Below are positions 9,597 through 19,236 of a stretch of 64,000 nt of DNA, one piece after another (positions within the stretch are counted from its first letter, which is position 1; the number at the start of each line of letters is the position of its first letter). The position numbers and the translations under genes are program-made. The stretch comes from an uncultured Pseudomonadota bacterium (lineage in GTDB: Bacteria > Pseudomonadota > Gammaproteobacteria > Burkholderiales > SG8-39), in assembly GCA_903834835.1 (NCBI GenBank), contig CAILKO010000035.1, positions 186,539-250,538 on the forward strand. The letters are read 5' to 3'. The notes below the pieces were generated by a model. That model did no database searches. It worked only from the letters and a program-made list of their open reading frames with translations, and was not told where the DNA came from.

Positions 9597-10571
9597 AACG
9601 ATGCACTCTTCCAGGCCGGCGATGAACAGATCTTTCGGCAGACTCTTGCCGATGAACACCATGATCGATTCCTTCTTGTCCTTGCCCCAGGGCTTGCCCT
9701 CGTCACCCGCCATCTGCTGGTGCACCCCCTGGAAGACGATCCGGCGCGGGTTGCCGCGCAGCCAGAGCACGCCCTTGTAGCGCAGCATGTCCGGGCCGTA
9801 AATCTGGAGCATGCCCGAGAGGAACTGGTTCAGCCGCACTTCGTCGAAGGGCTTCGAAGAATTTCGGTAGACGAATGATTCCACCTCGTCATGGTGGCTG
9901 TGCTCTGCCTCGAGCAGGAAATCCGGCGCGAGCTCAAGCACTGCATTCAGATTGAACCCACGCAGGTCGAGAAGTTCGTTCAGCGGCGCCTCGCCGAAGT
10001 TCACCCGCCGCACCGGCGCGCGCGGATTCATGCGCCGGATGCGTGCGGTGAGTTTCGTCGCTTCCTCGTCGGTCACGAGGTCGGTCTTCGACATGAGAAT
10101 GCGGTCGGCAAAGCCGATCTGCTGCTGCGCCTCGCGAAATTCGTCGAGCTGGGTCTCGGCGTGTTTCGCATCGACCAGTGTGAGTATGGAGTCGAGCAGG
10201 TAACTCTCGGCCACCAGCTCGTCGGTGAAGAACGTCTGGGCGACCGGCCCGGGATCGGCCATGCCGGTGGTCTCGATGATCACCCGGTCGAACTTCAATT
10301 CGCCCGCGTCGCGCCGCTCTTTCAGGGTGCCCAGAATGCGCACCAGGTCGCCGCGCACCGTGCAGCAGATGCAGCCGTTATTGGTCTCGATGATCTGCTC
10401 TTCGGTCCGCTCGAGGATCTCGTTGTCGACGCCGACCTCGCCGAACTCGTTCTCGATCACGGCGATCTTCTGTCCGTGGTCCTCCTTGAGGATGCGGTTC
10501 AGCAATGTGGTCTTGCCGCTGCCGAGAAAGCCGGTCAGGATCGTGACCGGGATCATGGATTCCTGTTGCAT
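9591..10571 (-). CDS. CobW/YjiA-family (G3E) GTP-binding metallochaperone
   Basis: 326 residues. G3E P-loop GTPase with Walker A GFLGSGKTT (about residues 13-21), the metal-binding CxCC motif in NGCICCTVRGDL, switch region ETTGMADPGPV, and SKTDLV in the guanine-specificity position. A CobW C-terminal domain starts at about residue 225. Members deliver Zn, Co or Ni to target enzymes or act in zinc limitation. A zinc block lies 7 kb away, but the metal cannot be assigned from sequence. The gene is transcribed towards hslV and its stop falls inside a palindrome. Confidence 0.92.
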   Translation of the reverse strand: MQQESMIPVTILTGFLGSGKTTLLNRILKEDHGQKIAVIENEFGEVGVDNEILERTEEQIIETNNGCICCTVRGDLVRILGTLKERRDAGELKFDRVIIETTGMADPGPVAQTFFTDELVAESYLLDSILTLVDAKHAETQLDEFREAQQQIGFADRILMSKTDLVTDEEATKLTARIRRMNPRAPVRRVNFGEAPLNELLDLRGFNLNAVLELAPDFLLEAEHSHHDEVESFVYRNSSKPFDEVRLNQFLSGMLQIYGPDMLRYKGVLWLRGNPRRIVFQGVHQQMAGDEGKPWGKDKKESIMVFIGKSLPKDLFIAGLEECIVK

Positions 10572-10628
10572 GGGTCGCCTGACGCTGGTGTGAAGGAAAC
10601 CTGGATTTTATCCCGCGACAGCCCCTGA

Positions 10629-11828
10629 CTAGGCGCGCACGAGCAGCAGTCCCTTCAGATAGTCGCCCTCGGGAAAGGCCAGCGCCACCGGATGGTCCGG
10701 AGCGGGACCGAAGCGCTCGATGATGCGTGCGTCCGCGCCCGCGTCCAGAGCCGCCCCCGCCACGATGGACTGGAAGAGTTCCGCCGACACGCCGCCGGAA
10801 CAGGAAAATGTCGCCAGCAGGCCGCCAGGATTGAGCAGCTTGAAGGCGAGCAGGTTGATGTCCTTGTAAGCGCGCGCCGCATTCTTTGCCTGAGCGACCG
10901 TGGGCGCGAACTTCGGCGGATCGAGGATGATCAGATCGTAGCGGCGCGCGCGGTCCCGCAGGGTGCGCAGGTGAGAGAAAACGTCCGCTTCCTCGAAGCT
11001 GATGCGCGCCGCATCCAGCGAGTTCGCTGCCAGATTCTCGCGAGCCCCCGCGAGCGCCGCTGCCGAGCTATCGAGCGACAGCACCTCGCGCGCGCCGCCC
11101 GCAAGCGCCGAGATCGAGAAACCGCCCGTGTAGCAGAACGCGTCGAGCACCGAGCGCTCGGCCGCGAGCTGACGGATGCGCTGGCGATTCTCGCGCTGGT
11201 CAAGAAAGAATCCGGTCTTCTGGCCCTGCTCGACGTCGACGCGAAAATTAAGCCCGTACTCCACGATCGGACAGCGGCGAGCCTCGCGGTTTCCGCGCGC
11301 AAATCCGGTTCGCAACGGAAGTCCTTCGAGCGCGCGCACTTCCGCATCCGAACGTTCATAGACGGTCTCGAATCCGCTGAACTCCACCAGCGCGTCGAGC
11401 AGCGCCTCGCGCCAGCGCTCCGCGCCGGCGGACAGAAACTGCGCCACGAGAACGTCCGCGTAGCGGTCCACAATCAGGCCCGGCAGACCGTCGGATTCTC
11501 CGTGCACAAGGCGCATGGCATTGGTGTTTCGCGCCGCGGGCAGCATCGTGCGCAGGGCCAGCGCGCGCTCCACGCGGGCACGAAGGAAGGCCGCATCGAT
11601 ACGCTCCCGCTCATCGAAGGACCAGACACGCGCGCGGATCTGGGAGGAAGGGCTGTAGGCCGCGCGCGCGAGCACCGGCCCGCCCTCCACGCGCACTTCG
11701 ACCGTCTCGCCTGTCTGCGGATCGCCCAGCACACGCTTTACCGCGCCCGAGAAAACCCATGGATGACGACGCTTGAGCGATTTGTCCCGCCCTGGGGCGA
11801 GCAGCAGCGTTGCGGCTTTGCCGGTCAT
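10629..11828 (-). CDS. rlmI: class I rRNA (cytosine-5)-methyltransferase, RlmI/RlmKL-like
   Basis: 399 residues. N-terminal PUA domain (about 5-85, including KRRHPWVFSGAVKR) followed by an EEHEE linker and a Rossmann methyltransferase fold. SAM motif I is LDAFCYTGGFSISALA, the acidic loop is LSLDSSAAAL, and the catalytic-loop region is ILDPPKFAPT. E. coli RlmI methylates C1962 of 23S rRNA; the same target is inferred here. The ATG at 11828 overlaps the xerC stop by four bases, so translation is probably coupled. Confidence 0.92.
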   Translation of the reverse strand: MTGKAATLLLAPGRDKSLKRRHPWVFSGAVKRVLGDPQTGETVEVRVEGGPVLARAAYSPSSQIRARVWSFDERERIDAAFLRARVERALALRTMLPAARNTNAMRLVHGESDGLPGLIVDRYADVLVAQFLSAGAERWREALLDALVEFSGFETVYERSDAEVRALEGLPLRTGFARGNREARRCPIVEYGLNFRVDVEQGQKTGFFLDQRENRQRIRQLAAERSVLDAFCYTGGFSISALAGGAREVLSLDSSAAALAGARENLAANSLDAARISFEEADVFSHLRTLRDRARRYDLIILDPPKFAPTVAQAKNAARAYKDINLLAFKLLNPGGLLATFSCSGGVSAELFQSIVAGAALDAGADARIIERFGPAPDHPVALAFPEGDYLKGLLLVRA

Positions 11829-12814
11829 GGTTTCTTTTCCTGCGGCGTGCCGCGACGCGCGCGTGGATGCGCCGCGTCGTAGACCTTGGCGAGCGCCTGG
11901 AAATCAAGGTGCGTATAGACCTGCGTCGTGGAGATGCTCGAATGTCCCATCATCTCCTGCACCGCGCGCAGATCCTGGGAGGACTGCAGTACGTGGGTGG
12001 CAAAGGAGTGGCGCAGCATGTGGGGGTGCAGCGCAGCGTCGATGCCGCGGCTGCGCGCCATCGCCTTCAGGCGACGGTTGACCTCGCTGCGCGCGATGCG
12101 TGCGCCGCGCAGTCCGACGAAGAGCGCGGGTTCCTCCGGCGCGGCGAGCATCGCGCGAGCACCCAGCCACGCTGCAAGCGCCTGGCGCGCGGCCGCACCG
12201 ACCGGCACGCTGCGCTGCTTGCCGCCCTTGCCAAGCACGCGCACCTCGCCCTGAACGAGGTCCAGGCCGCCGTTCTGCGCATCGAGCCCGACCAGCTCGG
12301 CGAGGCGCAGCCCGGAGGAGTACATCAACTCGAACATCGCATGGTCGCGCAGCGCCTGCGGGGTGGACTCACCGGCTGGCGGCGCTTCGAGCAGGCGCTG
12401 CATCGCATCGACCGAGAGCGCCTTGGGCAGGGGTTTGCCCGAGCGCGGCGCGCGTACCGTCTGACAGGGATTCGACGCAAGACCGCGGTTGCGCACCATC
12501 CAGCGGTACAGTCCGCGCCACGCGGAGAGCGTGCCTGCAAGCGAGTTGCCCTTCGCGCCGGCGCCGTGCAGCGCGGCTACGAACCGGCGCACGCGCTGCG
12601 CCTCCAGCGAGGCAAGCGGCTGGCCATCCAGCAGACGCAGCAAGGCGTACAGGTCGCGCCGGTAGTTGTCCACCGTGCGCGGTGCGAGCCGGCGCTGATG
12701 CACGAGTACCTGCAGGTAGTCATCGACGAGCGCGCGCTCCGGATGCGCGGGCGCCTCCGCCACCGCCGCCGGAGAAACGGCTTTCAGAGCCGCGCTGCCA
12801 CGCCCGCCGCGCAC
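11825..12814 (-). CDS. xerC: tyrosine recombinase XerC
   Basis: 329 residues. N-terminal SAM-like core-binding domain (about 25-115) and C-terminal catalytic domain. All catalytic residues are visible: Arg in YSSGLRLAEL, Lys in GKGGKQRSVP, HxxR in HMLRHSFATH, His in MGHSSISTTQ and the nucleophile Tyr in VYTHLDF. With XerD and FtsK it resolves chromosome dimers at dif. The annotated GTG start at 12814 overlaps the DUF484 gene by 31 bases; GTG 12763 would give a length nearer the usual 300 and is equally plausible. The location between DUF484 and rlmI supports XerC over XerD or a phage integrase. Confidence 0.93.
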   Translation of the reverse strand: MRGGRGSAALKAVSPAAVAEAPAHPERALVDDYLQVLVHQRRLAPRTVDNYRRDLYALLRLLDGQPLASLEAQRVRRFVAALHGAGAKGNSLAGTLSAWRGLYRWMVRNRGLASNPCQTVRAPRSGKPLPKALSVDAMQRLLEAPPAGESTPQALRDHAMFELMYSSGLRLAELVGLDAQNGGLDLVQGEVRVLGKGGKQRSVPVGAAARQALAAWLGARAMLAAPEEPALFVGLRGARIARSEVNRRLKAMARSRGIDAALHPHMLRHSFATHVLQSSQDLRAVQEMMGHSSISTTQVYTHLDFQALAKVYDAAHPRARRGTPQEKKP

Positions 12815-13428
12815 AGATCGCCTATCCGGAGAAGGTAGACGGTACCCATCTCGGCGTAGAAACGCGCGGCGTCTTCGCTGCCAAGCGCAAGCAGACCGAA
12901 TACCGGTCCGCTGCCGAGCGGAATCAGCGCAAGCGAACGGATATGGCCAGTCGCCTCACCGAACCACGCGAGGAAGGGACTGTCTTCTGCCGCGCCGCAG
13001 CGCGGCTCGCCCATGGTTTCAGCATCGCGCCGCTGTGCCTCGGTGACCTGGCCTGCCTCGGCGAAATCCACCGGCACGGCCTTGCCCCACACACGCAACG
13101 CGGCATGCGGCACCGCGAAATCCTCGCGCAGATGAAGATAGAGCGCATTCGCAAGCGCAGGGAAATCGCGTGCCCCGACCAGCGCCGTCGCAAGGCGATG
13201 GACCTTCTGGCTGATCCCCTCATTCTCCTCGGCGAACTGAATCAGTTCGGCGAGCTTGGATTCCAGCAGGCGTGACTTCTCGCGCAGACCAGCAAGCTGG
13301 CGTTCGGACAGGGGAATCGCCCGGTCGCCGTAGGGGCTCGGCATCTGGATCGATTCGAGCAGCTCGGGATGCTGTGCGAAGAATTCGGGGTGCGCATTCA
13401 GGTACTCGGCGATGTTCTCGGGCGTCAT
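12784..13428 (-). CDS. DUF484 family (GAF-like) protein
   Basis: 214 residues from ATG 13428; the frame opens further to 13461. The N-terminus ENIAEYLNAHPEFFAQHPELLESI is the hallmark of DUF484, followed by a short coiled coil (about 40-75) and a GAF-like domain (about 80-210) ending in GTVYLLRIGDLC. Function unknown. The gene lies between dapF and xerC across many proteobacteria, and here overlaps the start of xerC, suggesting translational coupling. Confidence 0.9.
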   Translation of the reverse strand: MTPENIAEYLNAHPEFFAQHPELLESIQMPSPYGDRAIPLSERQLAGLREKSRLLESKLAELIQFAEENEGISQKVHRLATALVGARDFPALANALYLHLREDFAVPHAALRVWGKAVPVDFAEAGQVTEAQRRDAETMGEPRCGAAEDSPFLAWFGEATGHIRSLALIPLGSGPVFGLLALGSEDAARFYAEMGTVYLLRIGDLCAAGVAARL

Positions 13429-13506
13429 GATGGAATCGGTTGTATCCGCTCGGCTATGCATGATCGCGATGGTACTGCATCGCGGCCCGCAGCCCCGAAG
13501 ACACGC

Positions 13507-14355
13507 TCAGGGGACGAGTTCGACGCTGCCGTCGAAAACGCTCACCGCAGGCCCCTTCAGCAGAACCGGCGCGTCGCCGCCCGCCCAGGAGATCGTAAGC
13601 AGACCGCCGCGCGTCGCCACGCGCACCACAGGATCGAGCAGACCGCGTGCGATGCCCGAGACAGCGGCCGCGCACGCGCCGGTGCCGCAGGCGAGCGTTT
13701 CACCGGCACCGCGCTCCCAGACGCGCAACGCAATCTCCGCGCGCGAGCGAATCTGCATATAGCCCGCGTTCACGCGTTGCGGGAAGGCCGGGTGATGCTC
13801 GATGAGAGGACCTTCCACCGCAACCGGCGCGCGCGCCGTGTCCTCGACCAGCTGGACCGCGTGCGGGTTCCCCATCGACAGCACCGCGAGCTCGCGCTCC
13901 TGACCGCCGATCTCGAGTCGTTGCAGCATGCCCGGCCGTCCGGCCCCGGCGGCAATGAACGGGATACGCGCGTGGTCGAAGACCGGCGCCCCCATGTCCA
14001 CGCTCACCTCGCCGTCCGCCTCGAGGCGCGGCATGATCGGTCCGGCAAGGGTTTCGACGCGGATCTCGCGCTTGTCCGTGAGCCCCTTGTCGTGCACATA
14101 GCGCACGAAACAGCGCGCGCCGTTGCCGCATTGCTCGACCTCGCCGCCGTCGGCGTTGAATATGCGGTAGCGGAAGTCCATGTCCGGGCGCGTGCTCGGC
14201 TCGACCACGAGTATCTGGTCACAGCCGACCCCGAAGTGCCGGTCGGCCAACCGGCGCAGCGCGTCGGCGCCGAGGGCGAACGGCGCGCGCGTGGCGTCGA
14301 TCACTACAAAGTCGTTACCCGCGCCCTGCATCTTGGTGAAGGCGAGGCGGCTCAC
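13507..14355 (-). CDS. dapF: diaminopimelate epimerase
   Basis: 282 residues. Converts LL- to meso-diaminopimelate for lysine and peptidoglycan synthesis. Both catalytic cysteines are in place: [11 protein letters not shown] (about residue 75) and [12 protein letters not shown] (about 222). The start is GTG at 14355, giving [19 protein letters not shown], the usual family N-terminus. It is followed by DUF484 and xerC in the same direction and preceded by two acyltransferase genes. Confidence 0.97.
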   Translation of the reverse strand: MSRLAFTKMQGAGNDFVVIDATRAPFALGADALRRLADRHFGVGCDQILVVEPSTRPDMDFRYRIFNADGGEVEQCGNGARCFVRYVHDKGLTDKREIRVETLAGPIMPRLEADGEVSVDMGAPVFDHARIPFIAAGAGRPGMLQRLEIGGQERELAVLSMGNPHAVQLVEDTARAPVAVEGPLIEHHPAFPQRVNAGYMQIRSRAEIALRVWERGAGETLACGTGACAAAVSGIARGLLDPVVRVATRGGLLTISWAGGDAPVLLKGPAVSVFDGSVELVP

Positions 14356-14425
14356 TGGAACTCTGCCGGGCGGGAGGGGTGCATGGGCGGATTCTATCGC
14401 CCGGCAACCGAGCGAGCGCCACGCG

Positions 14426-15289
14426 TCAATAGAAGCGCGCCTCGCCCGGGGGACGCGTCTTGAAGCGCTTGTGCATCCAGAAGTACTGCTCGGGCATCTC
14501 GATCACACGCGATTCGATATAGGCGTTCATGCGACGCGCGTCGGCGGCATCGTCGCCCGATGGGAAATCCCTCCAGGGCGGCTCGAACGTGACTCTGTAC
14601 CCCCCGTGCGGCAGCATGCGCACCGTGCAGGGCAGCACCGGCGCGCGCGCGAGCCGGGCGAGCCGGCCGAGTGTCGGGACCGTCGCCGCCTGCACGCCGA
14701 AAAAGGGCACGAAGATGGATTCGTGCGGACCGAGGTCCTGATCGGGCATGTAGTAGAAGGTCCGCCCTTCTCGCAGACGACGCAGGACCGCGCGCACGCC
14801 ATCCTGACGCGTGACGAGCACCTGCTCGCCGAAGCGCAGGCGACCGCGCAACAGGCGTTCGCCGAAGCGACGATTTTTCGCCTGGGTGTACATGCCCAGG
14901 CCGCGGATTTCCGGCGCGAGGCGGCATGCGGTCGCCTCCAGCCCCACAAAGTGCGGGGCGAGCACGATCAGCGGGCCGCCGGAGAGCGCGCGCAGGTGCT
15001 CGATGCCCTCGACACTGACCAGGCGCTCGATCCGGCGCCGCGACGACCACCACCAGATGCCGAGATCGACGAAGCTGCGACCGAAGGCGCGGAAATGCGC
15101 GCGCGCCAGGCGCTCGCGCTCCGCTGGCGGCATGCGCGGAAAGCACTTCTCGAGGTTGATTCGAGTGACCCGTCGGCGCTCCGGGACGAGCCAGTAGAGG
15201 AGCGTTCCGAACACATTGCCCGTCAGCACGATCACGCGCAGCGGCAGCAGCCGCAGCAGCCAGAGCAATCCGATTACGAGGTACGTCAT
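14426..15289 (-). CDS. lysophospholipid/lipid A acyltransferase (LpxL/HtrB family)
   Basis: 287 residues. Inner-membrane lauroyl/myristoyl-type transferase adding secondary acyl chains to lipid A. It has an N-terminal membrane segment ([20 protein letters not shown]) and the acyltransferase HxxxxE motif in APHFVGLEA (about 112-120), followed by [18 protein letters not shown], a block typical of this family. ATG 15289 is chosen because it forms an ATGA overlap with the upstream paralogue and begins directly with the membrane segment. Two adjacent paralogues suggest two acylation steps; which is LpxL and which LpxM cannot be settled. Confidence 0.9.
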   Translation of the reverse strand: MTYLVIGLLWLLRLLPLRVIVLTGNVFGTLLYWLVPERRRVTRINLEKCFPRMPPAERERLARAHFRAFGRSFVDLGIWWWSSRRRIERLVSVEGIEHLRALSGGPLIVLAPHFVGLEATACRLAPEIRGLGMYTQAKNRRFGERLLRGRLRFGEQVLVTRQDGVRAVLRRLREGRTFYYMPDQDLGPHESIFVPFFGVQAATVPTLGRLARLARAPVLPCTVRMLPHGGYRVTFEPPWRDFPSGDDAADARRMNAYIESRVIEMPEQYFWMHKRFKTRPPGEARFY

Positions 15290-16134
15290 CCGCCCGGGTG
15301 CCGCGCACGCGGCTGCTTGTAGCGGTTGTAGCCCCACAGGTACTGCCCCGGGCAAAGCCTCACCATCGCTTCGAGCATGCGGTTCAGATGGCGTTCGGGC
15401 GTCTCACCCTCCTCGCGCGGATCCAGGGGACGCAGGTGGATCACGTAACCGCCGGCCGCTGGCAGGCGCTCGCCGAAAGCTAGAAAGACCGCGCAGTCGG
15501 GCCGTGCCGCGAGCTTCATGGCGAGCGTCATCGTATAGGCCGGACGGCCGAAGAATTCGGCCCAGGCGCCCTCGCCCTCGCCCGGCACCTGGTCCGGCAG
15601 CACGCCCACCGTCTCGCCGCGCCGCAGCGCCCCCAGCAATTCACGTACGCCGGAGAAATCCGCCGCCGCATGACGCAGATTGCGGCCCGAACGACCCTGC
15701 TCCAGAAAGGGCTGCAGGAAGCGCAGTCGCGGCGCCCGGTAGAGCACGGTGATCGGAAAGCGTGCTGCCGCGGCCTGCGCGGTGATCTCGAAACAACCCT
15801 GGTGTGGGGTAAGGAAGAGGATGCCCTTGCCTTCGCGCCTTGCTGCGTCGAGCAGCGCCTCGCCCTCGATGCGCTTCACCCAGCCGAGCACTTCCTCGCG
15901 CGGCCGCAGCCAGATCGCAGGGAGTTCCACCAGCATGCGCCCGACAGAAACGATCGCCGCGCGGCGCGTGGCGGCATCCGCATACCCGGCCTGGCGCAGG
16001 TTGCCACGCATCTGCCGGCGGTAACCCCGAGAAGCGAGGTACATGAGCCAGCCGAGCAGCGCACCGAGGACGTGCAGCACGCCGAGCGGCAGGCGCGCGC
16101 ACGCACGAAACATCAGGCTCGCCAGCGATGACAT
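15286..16134 (-). CDS. lysophospholipid/lipid A acyltransferase, second paralogue
   Basis: 282 residues with the same architecture as the downstream gene: N-terminal hydrophobic segment (LGVLHVLGALLGWLMYLAS), the HxxxxE motif in LTPHQGCFEITAQ, and GVLPDQVPGEGEGAWAEFFG. It ends in CPGQYLWGYNRYKQPR, the usual C-terminal block. It overlaps the next gene by four bases (ATGA). It is divergent from metK, with 143 bases between the starts. Confidence 0.9.
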   Translation of the reverse strand: MSSLASLMFRACARLPLGVLHVLGALLGWLMYLASRGYRRQMRGNLRQAGYADAATRRAAIVSVGRMLVELPAIWLRPREEVLGWVKRIEGEALLDAARREGKGILFLTPHQGCFEITAQAAAARFPITVLYRAPRLRFLQPFLEQGRSGRNLRHAAADFSGVRELLGALRRGETVGVLPDQVPGEGEGAWAEFFGRPAYTMTLAMKLAARPDCAVFLAFGERLPAAGGYVIHLRPLDPREEGETPERHLNRMLEAMVRLCPGQYLWGYNRYKQPRARHPGG

Positions 16135-16277
16135 CCGGATAGCTTATGCATCGTCGTTACGTACCGGGATTCCGCTCTGGCGGCCGTATCGGCCTGCGGC
16201 TATGGGGGGCAGACAATCTTTGATATCCTTCGGGCCTCTTCGAACCCCGGAAAACCCCGGAACAGGGCGCATCGAAA

Positions 16278-17438
16278 ATGAGCGATTTTCTTTTTACGTC
16301 GGAATCGGTATCCGAAGGCCACCCGGACAAGGTCGCGGATCAGATCTCCGATGCGGTGCTCGACGCGATTCTAGCCAAGGACCCGCGCTCGCGCGTCGCG
16401 GCGGAAACGCTGGTGAAAGACAACCTCGTCGTGCTTGCCGGCGAGATCACGACCGGCGCGAAGGACATCGACTACCGCGACATCGCACGCAAGACCATCC
16501 GGCGCATCGGCTACACCGATCCGGACATCGGCTTTCACGCTGACACCGCCACGGTGGTCGTGGCCTATGGCGAGCAGTCCCAGCATATCGCCCAGGGCGT
16601 GGACGAAGGCAAAGGCCTCGATCTCGACCAGGGTGCGGGCGACCAGGGCCTCATGTTCGGCTATGCCTGCGACGAAACCCCGGCGCTGATGCCGATGGCG
16701 ATCTACCTTTCCCATCGCCTGGTCGAGCGGCAGTCGGAAGTGCGTCGCGATGGCCGCCTGAAGTGGCTGCGCCCGGACGCGAAGTCCCAGGTCACGATCC
16801 GCTACACCGACGGCAGGCCGAGCGCGATCGAGACGGTAGTGCTCTCCACTCAGCACGCACCCGGCCTTACCCACGATCAGATCAAGGAAGCGGTGATCGA
16901 GACCATCATCAAGCCGGTGCTGCCGAAGGAACTCGTCAAGGGCAACATCAAGTTCCTCGTGAACCCGACTGGCGCGTTCGAGATCGGCGGCCCGAAGGGC
17001 GACTGCGGTCTCACCGGGCGCAAGATCATCGTCGACACCTACGGCGGCTCCGCGCCGCACGGTGGCGGCGCGTTTTCGGGCAAGGATCCCTCCAAGGTCG
17101 ACCGCTCGGCTGCCTACGCGGCGCGCTACGTCGCGAAGAACATCGTCGCCGCCGGCCTCGCGAAGCAGTGCCTCGTCCAGGTGTCCTATGCGATCGGCGT
17201 CGCCCAGCCCACCAGTGTGATGGTCACCACCCAGGGCACCGGGAAGATCTCGGACGAGGCGCTCTCGAAACTCGTGCTCGCCAACTTCGATCTGCGGCCC
17301 AAGGGCATCATCAAGATGCTCGACCTGCTGCGCCCGATCTACGAGAAGACCGCTTCCTACGGCCACTTCGGCCGCGACGAGCCGGAGTTCACCTGGGAAG
17401 CCACCGACAAGGCGCTCGCGCTGAAGCAGGCCGCCTGA
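16278..17438 (+). CDS. metK: S-adenosylmethionine synthetase
   Basis: 386 residues. Makes SAM from methionine and ATP in the cytosol. The start [21 protein letters not shown], the signature [12 protein letters not shown], the glycine-rich P-loop-like [20 protein letters not shown] and the K+/Mg2+ ligands are intact. Together with ahcY and metF further downstream it provides the methyl cycle. No SAM riboswitch was recognised in the 143 bases upstream. The gene converges on znuB with a long palindrome between the stops. Confidence 0.98.
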   Translation: MSDFLFTSESVSEGHPDKVADQISDAVLDAILAKDPRSRVAAETLVKDNLVVLAGEITTGAKDIDYRDIARKTIRRIGYTDPDIGFHADTATVVVAYGEQSQHIAQGVDEGKGLDLDQGAGDQGLMFGYACDETPALMPMAIYLSHRLVERQSEVRRDGRLKWLRPDAKSQVTIRYTDGRPSAIETVVLSTQHAPGLTHDQIKEAVIETIIKPVLPKELVKGNIKFLVNPTGAFEIGGPKGDCGLTGRKIIVDTYGGSAPHGGGAFSGKDPSKVDRSAAYAARYVAKNIVAAGLAKQCLVQVSYAIGVAQPTSVMVTTQGTGKISDEALSKLVLANFDLRPKGIIKMLDLLRPIYEKTASYGHFGRDEPEFTWEATDKALALKQAA

Positions 17439-17494
17439 AGCCTTGGGACCACCCGCGCAGCGTGCGGGCGCGGCGACAGGAGGGCATTGGACCT

Positions 17495-17538
17495 TGAGGG
17501 ACTAGATAGTAACATTTACGTTACTATCTAGTCCCTCA
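17495..17538. repeat. 44-bp near-perfect palindrome between metK and znuB
   Basis: Arms of 19 bp (TGAGGGACTAGATAGTAAC and its exact complement) around a 6-base centre ATTTAC. It begins three bases after the znuB stop and 56 bases after the metK stop. There is no U-run on either strand, so it is not a textbook terminator, although it may still end transcription from both sides. The inner 20 bp (TAGTAAC-N6-GTTACTA) recurs at 46716-46735. Confidence 0.8.
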
Positions 17539-17540
17539 GT

Positions 17541-18314
17541 TCATCCTGGGCTCCCCTCGTCTCGCGCCCCGCGAGTACCGGGCAGCGCAACGCTCGCGAG
17601 CGCCAGTCCCGCCAGCATCCATACGATCACCGGCCCCGGCGGCAGATCCGCAGCAAGCGATGCCGCAAGCCCCAGCGCGTAACCAAGCGCCCCGAGCACA
17701 TAGCCCGCGAGCGTTGGCACCCTCATGCGCCGCACCGCAAGCGCCGGCACGATGAGACTCGCGAACACGAGGTACACCCCAACGAGTTGCACCGAAGCCG
17801 TCACGCTGAGCGCAAAGGCAAGATAGAAGGCCACGCGCGCATGCCGCGCAGGCGCGAAGGCGCGCAGCGCCAACACCGCCGCGCTCACCGCCGCCATCGC
17901 CAGCAGCTGCGCGCGCGACACCCAGAGGATCTGCCCGACGAGCAGATCTTTCAGATGTTCCCCGCCGTGCGGGTTATTGGCGAGCACGAGCGTCGCACCG
18001 GTCGCCGCAAGCACGAACAGCGTCCCGATAAGTGCCTCCTGGATATCCGGCCAGCGCTTCTCCGTCCAGGTGAGAAGCAGCGCACCGCCGAGTGCCGCAC
18101 CGAGCGCCGCAGCCTGTCCGGCGGCACTGCCCGCCTCCCAGCCTGCGAGCTCGGCACCGATCACGCCCAGGCCTGCCACCTGGGCGATTGCAAGATCGAT
18201 GAACACGATCCCTCGGCCCAGCACCTGCAGACCAAGCGGCACATGGGTGGCGAGCACCAGCAGCCCCGCCACAAAGGCCGGCCCGATCAGGCTGAGGTCG
18301 AGGGCGACGTTCAC
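17541..18314 (-). CDS. znuB: zinc/metal ABC transporter permease (ABC-3 family, ZnuB-like)
   Basis: 257 residues with about seven to eight hydrophobic segments. The family landmarks are LGRGIVFIDLAIAQVAGLG and VYLVFASLIVPALA. The loop NNPHGGEHLKDLLVGQILW is characteristic of a zinc-type subgroup. The ATG overlaps the znuA stop by four bases. No ATPase gene (znuC) lies in this block, which is unusual for an ABC importer; the energising subunit must be encoded elsewhere, or the system works differently. Confidence 0.88.
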   Translation of the reverse strand: MNVALDLSLIGPAFVAGLLVLATHVPLGLQVLGRGIVFIDLAIAQVAGLGVIGAELAGWEAGSAAGQAAALGAALGGALLLTWTEKRWPDIQEALIGTLFVLAATGATLVLANNPHGGEHLKDLLVGQILWVSRAQLLAMAAVSAAVLALRAFAPARHARVAFYLAFALSVTASVQLVGVYLVFASLIVPALAVRRMRVPTLAGYVLGALGYALGLAASLAADLPPGPVIVWMLAGLALASVALPGTRGARDEGSPG

Positions 18315-19225
18315 AACGCAGCCTTCAACAGGCGCTCGACGATGTCGTCAAACCAGCTCGTGAGATCCCGGGCGGCCTCGCTGCCGCCGACCGAGAACGG
18401 CAGCATGACCGCCGGACGCTTCGCGCGCTCGGCAAACCACACTGATGCACGCGGATCGTTGTAGGACGTGCGCACCACCGCCTTCGCCGGACGGGCGCGC
18501 TGGGTTTCCAGCAACTGAGCCATGTGCCCCGTGCTCGGCTCGACCCCGGGCTTGGGTTCGAGGTAGCCCACGACCTCGATGCCGAGCCAGCGGAACAGAT
18601 ACGAGAATGCACGATGGTGCTCCACCACGCGCACGCCACGCAGCGGCGCCGCACGCGCCTCCCATCTGACGATTGCAGCCTTCCAGCGTGTCGCGAAAGC
18701 CTCTGCACGCTCGCGGTAGATCGCGGCACCCGCCGGATCGAGCTCCGCGAGTCTGCCTGCGAGCGCCACCGCGACTACAGCAATGTTGCGCGGATCGGTC
18801 TGCAGATGCGGATTGCCCTGTGCATGCACGTCACCATCGCTGCGATCGAGCCGCGCCGGCACGTCGATCAGGGTGACGAACTTCGCAGCCTCGAAATACG
18901 CCAGCCCGCCGGGCTGAATCTTTGCGTTGCCGGATTCGCGCGTGAGCAGCGGCAACCAGCCGGCTTCCAGCTCGGCGCCGGCGCACACCACCAGATCCGC
19001 GCGTCGCGCGGCTGCGATAAGGCTGGGCCGCGCCTGGATGTGGTGAACGTCCTGCATTGCGCTGGTCGCGTTGTAAATGTTTACCCGATCGGCGCCGAGC
19101 TCCTTTGCGAGCGCTCCCCATTCGGGCTCGCAGGCGAGCACGTTGAGCGCCGCGGCGGCAGGCGCGGTGGCGGCCAAAGAAACAGCGGCTGCAAGGCCGC
19201 ACAGCAGTCGTTTGACGTTCAGCAT
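18311..19225 (-). CDS. znuA: periplasmic zinc-binding protein, ZnuA-like
   Basis: 304 residues from ATG 19225, which follows AAGGAG by eight bases; the frame extends further upstream but runs into the preceding gene out of frame. It has a signal peptide (1-26), then a cluster A-I substrate-binding protein. Likely metal ligands are His61/62 (VHHIQARPS), His140 (NPHLQTDP) and His203/204 (VEHHRAFSYL). It lacks the long His/Asp-rich loop of E. coli ZnuA. It delivers metal to the ZnuB permease encoded immediately downstream (ATGA overlap). Confidence 0.9.
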   Translation of the reverse strand: MLNVKRLLCGLAAAVSLAATAPAAAALNVLACEPEWGALAKELGADRVNIYNATSAMQDVHHIQARPSLIAAARRADLVVCAGAELEAGWLPLLTRESGNAKIQPGGLAYFEAAKFVTLIDVPARLDRSDGDVHAQGNPHLQTDPRNIAVVAVALAGRLAELDPAGAAIYRERAEAFATRWKAAIVRWEARAAPLRGVRVVEHHRAFSYLFRWLGIEVVGYLEPKPGVEPSTGHMAQLLETQRARPAKAVVRTSYNDPRASVWFAERAKRPAVMLPFSVGGSEAARDLTSWFDDIVERLLKAAL

Positions 19226-19236
19226 CGCGTCTCTCC

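Noticed and set aside
11825-12814. Possible integron integrase
   Set aside because: The only tyrosine recombinase in the window is XerC by context (DUF484-xerC-rlmI) and lacks the IntI-specific insertion; it is 27 kb from the cassettes.
16135-16277. Possible SAM riboswitch upstream of metK
   Set aside because: None of the SAM aptamer core sequences could be found in the gap.
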